5,034 nt of DNA from Caldifarciminota bacterium (GTDB taxonomy: Bacteria; Hydrothermota; Tepidihabitantia; Tepidihabitantales; Tepidihabitantaceae): positions 1 to 5,034 of the forward strand of contig JAFGRF010000073.1 in the NCBI GenBank assembly GCA_016935295.1, in the 5' to 3' direction. Both the position numbers and the translations under genes were made by a program. Below are positions 1 to 4,892 of this stretch, one piece after another (positions within the stretch are counted from its first letter, which is position 1; every line of letters begins with the position of its first letter). A model generated the notes under the pieces. It was not told the DNA's origin, ran no database searches, and saw only the letters and a program-made list of their open reading frames with translations.

Positions 1-1
1 C

Positions 2-15
2 CAATCTGCAATCTG
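2..15 (+). repeat. Two tandem CAATCTG units
   Basis: Two exact copies of CAATCTG (2-8 and 9-15), followed by AAATGTC, sit next to heptad cluster A. The seven-base period is the same but the motif differs. The tract may continue beyond the window edge, so its extent is unknown. Confidence 0.5.
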
Positions 16-26
16 AAATGTCTATG

Positions 27-61
27 GCCGTTAGCTGTTGGCCGTAGGCTGTCAGCCATCG
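27..61 (+). repeat. Heptad repeat cluster A, plus orientation
   Basis: The units are GCCGTTA, GCTGTTG, GCCGTAG, GCTGTCA and a decayed GCCATCG, with an isolated GCCGTGT at 67-73. It lies just beyond the stop codon of the S41 gene and resembles cluster B on the other side of that gene in the same orientation. The inner GGCTGTCAGCC (47-57) is palindromic, but no T tract follows it on either strand, so it is not called as a terminator. Confidence 0.7.
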
Positions 62-79
62 ACTCAGCCGTGTCAATAA

Positions 80-2326
80 TCATCTGCTCCGATTGATCAA
101 CTCCACGGCCTTCTCTAAGAACTCGTCCCGCCCTTCGAGGACGGCCTTCAGCGTGCGTTCGAGCGGTACGGTCGGCTGGATGCCGATGAGATGGTGCTGC
201 GAACCGTCGAACTTCGTGACCCTCAACCCCGTCCAGAAGAACGTGTACCCGCCCGGCAGTTCAATCGGATTCACGTCGCCGTTAGTCCCCGCAGTCGGGC
301 TGCCGACTATTTCAGCCAGCTTGAAACCCTCGATGTAGCCCATGAAACTCTCAGCGTAGGACACCACGTCGCTGTCGGTTAGGAACACGATTTTCCCTTT
401 GAGGTGCGGCTCCTTCGGCTGCAGGAAGGCCCAACCCGTGCCGTCCCAGCTCTCGACTCGCTCGTGGTCGGGGTAGACGATGCGCGGAATCCACATCCAC
501 TTCTCTCCCCTTTGCTCCTTGCCGGTAAGCAGATGACTGATAACGTCGTGATTGCCCTTCGGGTAGCCGCGCAGGTCGAACACGACGCCCCTGGCCCTGG
601 CCAGTCCATCCATGACCAGGTCAATCGCCGCCATTGCAGCGCGGGTCAGGTCAACGTACCAGATATCCTTCGCCAGTTGTCGGATACTCTCGCCTTGGTC
701 GGGCGGCACCGCAGTCGCCGGCGTCTCTACCGCCACGGCGGACACGGCCAGGGTGTCCTTTCCGCGCACGACAAGAAACCGGAACGTGTCGCCGACCGGC
801 CCCTTGAGCATCCTCCGTACGCTGCATGCCTGACGGAACTGAGGCGACCCGGAAGAGGTCTCAAGCGCTTCGGCAATTGCCTCCTGGATAGGCCTCCCGT
901 TTACCTCCATAACTTCGTCACCCTTGAGCAGACCTGACACGCCTTCGGCAGCTATGGCCATCGCCCTGCCTTCAACCAACTCGAGCCGGGCCGGGACCTG
1001 CCCCCAGGCCCGCGTGGCCGGGTCATTCACGAATCCGTGCCCATCATGGAGTGCAGCCGCCATCAAACGCAACGTGTGGAGAAAATCCGCCCGGTCCTTG
1101 TCGGCAAGGGCATGCTCGAGCGCGGATGTCAGTGCCGAGTCCCAGTCCGCCGGGACCACATCGAAGTAGGGGTAAAAGTGCTGCAGGACGTTCCAGACAA
1201 TGGCCACGTCGGCCAGGCGTAGGTCCTGATCCCGGGGCGTAAGCGCTGCAACGTCAATCGCATCCAGTTCGGCCTTGAGTCGGGCGAACTCCTCAGCATC
1301 GGCTCGGGGCAAGGTGTGTTCGTCATCGGAATGAAGCGCAAGCGGCACGCGGCTGAACAGGCCGGGCGCGATTTCCTTGTCCACGGACTCGCCGGCCTTC
1401 AGGTGAACGGCGTTGAGGAATGCGCTGGTGTCGGTCTCAATCATCAGGCACTGCTTGCCGCGAAACGGGCCTTGAGTCGTGAAGCTCGACCGGGCGCCCA
1501 GTTTGAACGCATACCAATGCGGTGAGTCGTCGAGTGGGGTGTCGGACTCAAAGCCCGGGTCTTCGACTTTCTCGGGAATCCACTCGCCCTTCTCGTCCCG
1601 CACCGCGAGCTCGATTTCGTCGGCCCAAACGGTGTCCGCCCCGCCGCCGTAGCATCCTATGCTGAGCGTACTGCAGTCCGCCGGCAGCCGGACCGTTGCG
1701 CTGTATTGCTGCCACTCGGTGGCAGTAATCGGAACCGCGACCAGATTCTTGAACTGCGCATAGGGCGGTTGCGAACTCAGCCAGAGACCGGGCAGGTCGG
1801 AGCGGTCCGGACAATCAGTCCGCGCGTAGATTGAGACCTTCACCTCTTTGCCGGCATAGCGGTCGCTACTGAACTGCTGGAACACCAACCGGGACTTGAC
1901 GCCATCCGGCGACCATCGCCCGGGCCGATGGCTACGATACACCAGGTGGTTGTGATGCAGACCGACGCCATGATGATTCCAGTGCACAATCTTGAGGCCG
2001 TCCGCAAGCCCGGGACGGGGAAACGGGTGAGGATTCTCGTCTGCGCCATACAACTGAAGAGTTGGTGCTATCGGACGGAACAGGTTTTCGAGCGCCCCTC
2101 GCAACTCGGCGGGACCCTGCGCTTCTTTCGTCTTTCGTGAACCCAGGATGGCGAAGCGATCCCAGTCAATCGCGCCCGCCTCATCGCTCGGGTGGAAGAA
2201 TCGAACGTAACCGTAGAGCCGGGCAAATGCCCTCAGGTTCGAAATGACCGTATCAGACCGTGAAGCTTCACCGTCTCTGTCGGGCGGATTGTGGTGCTTC
2301 CCGTGCTGTTGGCTCTCTTGGTTCAA
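80..2326 (-). CDS. S41-family serine protease with PDZ domain and jelly-roll-like insert
   Basis: Probable S41 (C-terminal-processing/tricorn-like) peptidase of 748 residues that cleaves unknown protein or peptide substrates. Seen in order: a helical module (about 31-91, with FHP and DWD); a beta-rich region (about 130-300) like a galactose-binding or carbohydrate-binding jelly roll; a second helical module (about 371-431) ending LHDGH; a PDZ domain (about 445-535, with LLKGDEVMEVNGRPI); and the S41 core (about 550-745). The core has VVFDLRGYP, VVSYAES and TAGTNGDVNP followed by LPGGY and DGSQHH. By family analogy S656 in SYAES is the nucleophile, and H430 of LHDGH and a nearby Glu take part in catalysis. 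The start is TTG, with GGGAGGAG four bases upstream; an in-frame TAA at 2357-2359 with no other start between fixes it. No signal peptide or membrane segment is present, although many relatives are exported. The family is secure; substrate and location are unknown. It stands 124 bases from the preceding frame and may be transcribed separately. Confidence 0.93.
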   Translation of the reverse strand: MNQESQQHGKHHNPPDRDGEASRSDTVISNLRAFARLYGYVRFFHPSDEAGAIDWDRFAILGSRKTKEAQGPAELRGALENLFRPIAPTLQLYGADENPHPFPRPGLADGLKIVHWNHHGVGLHHNHLVYRSHRPGRWSPDGVKSRLVFQQFSSDRYAGKEVKVSIYARTDCPDRSDLPGLWLSSQPPYAQFKNLVAVPITATEWQQYSATVRLPADCSTLSIGCYGGGADTVWADEIELAVRDEKGEWIPEKVEDPGFESDTPLDDSPHWYAFKLGARSSFTTQGPFRGKQCLMIETDTSAFLNAVHLKAGESVDKEIAPGLFSRVPLALHSDDEHTLPRADAEEFARLKAELDAIDVAALTPRDQDLRLADVAIVWNVLQHFYPYFDVVPADWDSALTSALEHALADKDRADFLHTLRLMAAALHDGHGFVNDPATRAWGQVPARLELVEGRAMAIAAEGVSGLLKGDEVMEVNGRPIQEAIAEALETSSGSPQFRQACSVRRMLKGPVGDTFRFLVVRGKDTLAVSAVAVETPATAVPPDQGESIRQLAKDIWYVDLTRAAMAAIDLVMDGLARARGVVFDLRGYPKGNHDVISHLLTGKEQRGEKWMWIPRIVYPDHERVESWDGTGWAFLQPKEPHLKGKIVFLTDSDVVSYAESFMGYIEGFKLAEIVGSPTAGTNGDVNPIELPGGYTFFWTGLRVTKFDGSQHHLIGIQPTVPLERTLKAVLEGRDEFLEKAVELINRSR

Positions 2327-2330
2327 GTTG

Positions 2331-2338
2331 CTCCTCCC
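2331..2338 (-). promoter_or_regulatory. Ribosome binding site of the S41 protease gene
   Basis: The minus strand reads GGGAGGAG followed by CAAC and then the TTG start. This is the strongest Shine-Dalgarno match in the window. It decides the choice of TTG, because no ATG or GTG lies in frame between it and the upstream in-frame stop. Confidence 0.8.
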
Positions 2339-2364
2339 ACGATTCGGATTTCGTCCTTATCCGG

Positions 2365-2399
2365 GCCGTAAGCTGCTAGCTGTAGGCTGTCGGCTGTCA
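2365..2399 (+). repeat. Heptad repeat cluster B, five units, plus orientation
   Basis: Five consecutive seven-base units are read directly: GCCGTAA, GCTGCTA, GCTGTAG, GCTGTCG, GCTGTCA (consensus GCYGYNR). The cluster lies just upstream of the S41 gene and matches cluster A at 27-61 in orientation and phase. The 9-base string CTGTCATCG at its end (2394-2402) recurs at 2413-2421. Function is unknown; it may be a replication-slippage or dispersed intergenic repeat. Confidence 0.75.
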
Positions 2400-2416
2400 T
2401 CGCGCCTTGCCTCTGT

Positions 2417-2475
2417 CATCGAATCGGATGACTGTCGGTCCACTCTCGGCCTACGGCCCACGGCTTGCCGCTCCG
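2417..2475 (-). repeat. 59-base direct repeat, copy C, containing four heptads
   Basis: It matches 3441-3499 at 48 of 59 positions without gaps. Inside it, 2444-2471 read on the minus strand gives GCGGCAA, GCCGTGG, GCCGTAG, GCCGAGA, the same heptad family as clusters A and B but in the opposite orientation. It overlaps the last seven codons of the 65-residue frame and supplies that frame's TAG stop, then runs into the space before the S41 gene. Confidence 0.75.
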
Positions 2476-2648
2476 CGCTGTTCGACAGGGGCTTCCGAAG
2501 CCAACAGCTTCGCGAACGTTGGCTCGGCCGACTCGTACACAATGTGCATCGTCTGCTGACGCCACTCTCGCTCCTCCAGGAGACCAACAACCCTGAGCCT
2601 CGCCAGCCGCCCCTGTAGCACGAGGTCAGTCTGCTCCGGGCTTCCCAC
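2451..2648 (-). CDS. Small protein resembling part of a winged helix-turn-helix, overlapping the J-domain gene
   Basis: A 65-residue frame of unknown function. Residues about 8-50 look like the second half of an ArsR-like winged helix: a recognition-helix-like GRLARLRVVGLLEER, then a wing-like WRQQTMHIVYE, then a closing helix. It is too short for a complete DNA-binding domain and lacks the usual N-terminal helices. The start is GTG, preceded by AGGGGAG with four bases between; an upstream in-frame TGA (2670 region) excludes a longer version. It overlaps the end of the J-domain gene by 23 bases, which suggests translational coupling. Third codon positions are mostly G or C (about three quarters), supporting coding. 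The last residues (about GAASRGP) come from an intergenic repeat, so the ancestral C-terminus may have been altered. Alternatives are a frameshifted tail of the J-domain protein or a gene remnant. Confidence 0.5.
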   Translation of the reverse strand: MGSPEQTDLVLQGRLARLRVVGLLEEREWRQQTMHIVYESAEPTFAKLLASEAPVEQRGAASRGP

Positions 2649-3432
2649 GTCGCTCCCCTGGCTTCTCCATCAGCCATTCCCAGATCCGGGCACCCAGTCC
2701 CTTCGGCGGCTTCCACGTCGAAAGGCTGCTGGACCCTGCGAGCCGCAGCCGGATGACGCCGCCCTGCTCCTTGGCCGGCGTCCGTTTTGCGCCGATCCCG
2801 GCTGGGAACCTTCCGCGGTTCTCCCGACGACAGAGGTAGGCATACGTGACGAAGACGCTGGAGGGCGAGACCTCATACGCGCCTCCGTCCAGCAACATGA
2901 CCTCGACCAGCCCGTCGTCGTACAGAGTGATTCGCTTGTCGCTTTTGAAGAATTCCATGACGTCGCGATAGTGCAGAACGGTGAGCCCTCTGATGTAGGC
3001 GGCGCCGGCCCGGCTGGCCTGGAACTTCTCTATCTTCCGTGTCGCCTTGCTGCGTTCGGAAGCGGTGCGAAGCGAACTCACGAAGTCGTTGTACTTCCGC
3101 ATGACGCGCTGTATCAGTTTGGGGTCGTAGTACTGACTCACCTCGCGCTCGCGTCGCGCGGCCTGCGCTGGACGCGCAGCAATCGAATGCCGGCGGTCCC
3201 AGAGCTGCCGCCGGTGCGGATCGCTGAGCAGCTCGTAGGCCGCGTTGATGTTCTGCATCAGCGCGGTTGAAGTACGGTACTTCTCCGGGTCGGTGGCAAA
3301 GAGGTTGGGATGGTTCCGCTTGGCCAGGCCGAGATAGGCCTTCCGGATGTCGGCGGGTGCCGCACCGGCATCCACGCCCAGAATTCTGTAGGGGTCCCGG
3401 TGGTCGAACGTCGAATCGAGGGGGTTCTTCAC
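2626..3432 (-). CDS. J-domain (DnaJ-like) protein with HPN instead of HPD
   Basis: A 268-residue protein with an N-terminal J domain at about 13-82: DPYRILGVDAGAAPADIRKA, the loop KRNHPNLF, then NINAAYELLSDPHRRQLWDRR. J proteins normally recruit DnaK/Hsp70 and trigger its ATPase through the HPD motif; here the Asp is Asn (residue 43, codon AAC at 3304-3306), so Hsp70 activation may be weakened or lost. No zinc-finger cysteine repeats or Gly/Phe region are present, so this is not canonical DnaJ. After a basic helical stretch (about 90-140) comes an unrecognised domain (about 145-240) with predicted beta strands (ITLYDDGLVEVMLLDGGAYEV, read as two adjacent strands), then a basic tail. The GTG start has only a weak ribosome site; no ATG lies in frame before residue 59, which would cut the J domain. 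The gene follows dprA after 160 bases and overlaps a small frame by 23 bases. Confidence 0.85.
   Translation of the reverse strand: MKNPLDSTFDHRDPYRILGVDAGAAPADIRKAYLGLAKRNHPNLFATDPEKYRTSTALMQNINAAYELLSDPHRRQLWDRRHSIAARPAQAARREREVSQYYDPKLIQRVMRKYNDFVSSLRTASERSKATRKIEKFQASRAGAAYIRGLTVLHYRDVMEFFKSDKRITLYDDGLVEVMLLDGGAYEVSPSSVFVTYAYLCRRENRGRFPAGIGAKRTPAKEQGGVIRLRLAGSSSLSTWKPPKGLGARIWEWLMEKPGERRGKPGAD
2653..2659 (-). promoter_or_regulatory. Ribosome binding site of the 65-residue frame
   Basis: The minus strand reads AGGGGAG, CGAC, then GTG. It lies within the last codons of the J-domain gene, as expected for coupled translation. The spacing is slightly short, so support is moderate. Confidence 0.45.
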
Positions 3433-3440
3433 AACGCCGT

Positions 3441-3502
3441 CATCGAATCTCGTGACTGGCGGTCCGCCTTCGGCTTACGGCTCACGGCTTGCGGCTTCGG
3501 GG
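3441..3502 (-). repeat. 59-base direct repeat, copy D, containing four to five heptads
   Basis: The partner of 2417-2475. On the minus strand the heptads at 3468-3495 are GCCGCAA, GCCGTGA, GCCGTAA, GCCGAAG, preceded by a decayed unit to 3502. It ends nine bases upstream of the GTG start of the J-domain gene. Copies C and D therefore bracket the J-domain gene and most of the small frame after it as direct repeats. Confidence 0.75.
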
Positions 3503-3592
3503 TGATCGAGGGATTCTCGCTCATGCGGGTACGGACCTTTGGCAATTGCTGCGCCGGGAATACAGGAGACGTCTATCGTCATGATGGTCTGG

Positions 3593-4891
3593 TCACGCCG
3601 TGGCTCCACCCGCAGGGTTGGCATCATCGAACAGCTGCGCTTCCCATTGGTAGCGACGGGGATTGCTCAGCCTCCTGACGTGTCCGTCGCGCACCGCCCG
3701 CTTCAGCCAGTCGCTGAGTTGTGACCTGCTGAAGTCGCCGGACTCCAGCAGTTGCTTCTGCGTGACTGGTGCTTCAGCGGCGAGTTGCTTCAGTCGATTC
3801 AGGAATAGCGCATAGCCGCGTTGGCTGTCCGGCACGTCTTGGCCGGCCACAGGCGAGTCGATGCTTCCTGATCCCGCTCGGTATTCTGCCGAGCCGTCCG
3901 ACACAGAGGAGTCCGCGGCCAGCACGTAGGGTAGTCCTTTGTCCGGCTCGTCCACCAGTTCCGTATGGTCTCGACCCAACAGCGTGGGAATCTTAAGTTC
4001 TCCAGCCGGCAGCCACTGAGCGCCTCGCCTTGCCAGTTCGGAATTTCCCGAAGCCGGGTCCTGATGCGGCTTGACCCAGAGCGGCACCCAACCCTTCTTC
4101 AGGTTCTCGACCGCGCCATTCCACGTACCTCCTCTTTCCCTGTTGGCAGCAATCACGATGGCTGCGTCGGCCAAGCAGTAGATGTACTTGTTGCGGGCCA
4201 TGGCGTTGCCTACGTCGAATCCAGCGTCCGGGTTGAACGGGGACACCAGCACAAGGTCCTTTGCCATCAGCGCCCTTCGGTACCTGGCCGACGTCGCGGC
4301 GCGGAGCAGGCTATCGGAAAGGACGCTCACAGCAGTTCCCCCTCGCTCCAGCGCACCTGACACGGCGGCCTCGTCAACTCCTCGCGCTCCTCCCGAAACA
4401 ACGGACAGGCCTTGCTGTGCCACTTCACCCCCGAGGCGCGCGGTGAAGGCGAGGTCTTGTTCGCTCGGATGCCGCGAGCCTATGATGGCGATGCCGCCGA
4501 GGTTCAGTAGATTCCGTCTCCCGCATCCGAAGAGCACAGGCGGCGAATCGGTCTTCAGCCGCTTCTTCAGGCGCGCAGGATAGTCCGGGTCGGCCCGAGT
4601 CAACACCCAAAGCCCGGCCCGCGCCCACTTCTCCGAGGCCAGGCCCAGTGCCCCCGCCCGACCCAGCAGATGCCGGATGCGCTCCGGGGTAATCGTGCGG
4701 TCAGCCCAGGCGGCCAGAACGTCGGCAGGGTCTTGCCGCAGAAGCGTTTCTGGAAGGACTTCGTGGTCTTTGAGCCAGTGGGCCAGACGTCCCCATTCCG
4801 TCGGTGATAGCGGCTTCGGCTCACTCTTCGTCGGCTTGCCGAGATGCGTGGTCAGCAGCAATACCGCCTGGGTCTGGTTGTTGATGTTCAC
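3593..4891 (-). CDS. DprA/Smf-family Rossmann-fold protein, ShosA-like rather than competence DprA
   Basis: A 432-residue DprA-like protein. Seen: an N-terminal helical region (about 28-110) ending in DPDYPARLKKRL and PPVLFGCG; the Rossmann core (about 130-275) with GIAIIGSRHPSE (133-144), SGGARGVDEAA (166-176), VLVSPFNPDAGFDVGNAMAR (214-233), RNKYIYCLADAAIVI (233-247) and GGTWNGA (254-260); a Ser/Gly/Asp-rich linker (about 325-358); and a C-terminal winged helix (about 361-416, with VTQKQLLESGDFSRSQLSDW). Competence DprA loads RecA on incoming single strands and has RNRIIAGLS and SGSLITA-like motifs; this one has the variants typical of DprA-like proteins outside competence. I chose GTG at 4891, one base after the stop of the upstream PRTase gene; a longer frame from GTG 4945 would add an Arg-rich 18-residue stretch overlapping that gene and looks non-native. 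The tight spacing implies co-translation with the PRTase. A role in nucleotide or DNA-end sensing or defence is inferred, not shown. Confidence 0.88.
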   Translation of the reverse strand: MNINNQTQAVLLLTTHLGKPTKSEPKPLSPTEWGRLAHWLKDHEVLPETLLRQDPADVLAAWADRTITPERIRHLLGRAGALGLASEKWARAGLWVLTRADPDYPARLKKRLKTDSPPVLFGCGRRNLLNLGGIAIIGSRHPSEQDLAFTARLGGEVAQQGLSVVSGGARGVDEAAVSGALERGGTAVSVLSDSLLRAATSARYRRALMAKDLVLVSPFNPDAGFDVGNAMARNKYIYCLADAAIVIAANRERGGTWNGAVENLKKGWVPLWVKPHQDPASGNSELARRGAQWLPAGELKIPTLLGRDHTELVDEPDKGLPYVLAADSSVSDGSAEYRAGSGSIDSPVAGQDVPDSQRGYALFLNRLKQLAAEAPVTQKQLLESGDFSRSQLSDWLKRAVRDGHVRRLSNPRRYQWEAQLFDDANPAGGATA

Positions 4892-4892
4892 T

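Noticed and set aside
1..79. Rho-independent terminator after the S41 gene
   Set aside because: Short palindromes such as GGCTGTCAGCC are present, but no stem with a workable loop is followed by a T run on the minus strand.
404..937. 177-codon open frame on the plus strand
   Set aside because: It lies wholly antisense to the PDZ and catalytic part of the S41 gene, shows no recognisable domain, and is expected as a shadow frame in GC-rich sequence.
2365..2471. Possible CRISPR array
   Set aside because: The units are seven bases, contiguous and without spacers, so they do not have CRISPR structure.
2357..2716. 119-codon minus-strand frame crossing the end of the J-domain gene and both repeat clusters B and C
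   Set aside because: Its sequence is low-complexity Arg/Ser-rich, its second half is translated repeat, and it conflicts with two better-supported frames.
3475..3582. 35-codon minus-strand frame starting at ATG 3582, just after the dprA-like stop
   Set aside because: It has no ribosome site, no recognisable feature, and its end is repeat sequence; probably chance.
3433..3592. Sigma-70 promoter in front of the J-domain gene
   Set aside because: TTGCCA occurs on the minus strand, but no matching -10 hexamer at acceptable spacing is present; nothing else in the gap beyond the repeat could be supported.
3965..4360. 131-codon open frame on the plus strand
   Set aside because: It is antisense to the Rossmann core of the DprA-like gene, whose motifs are clear; no domain or ribosome site supports it.
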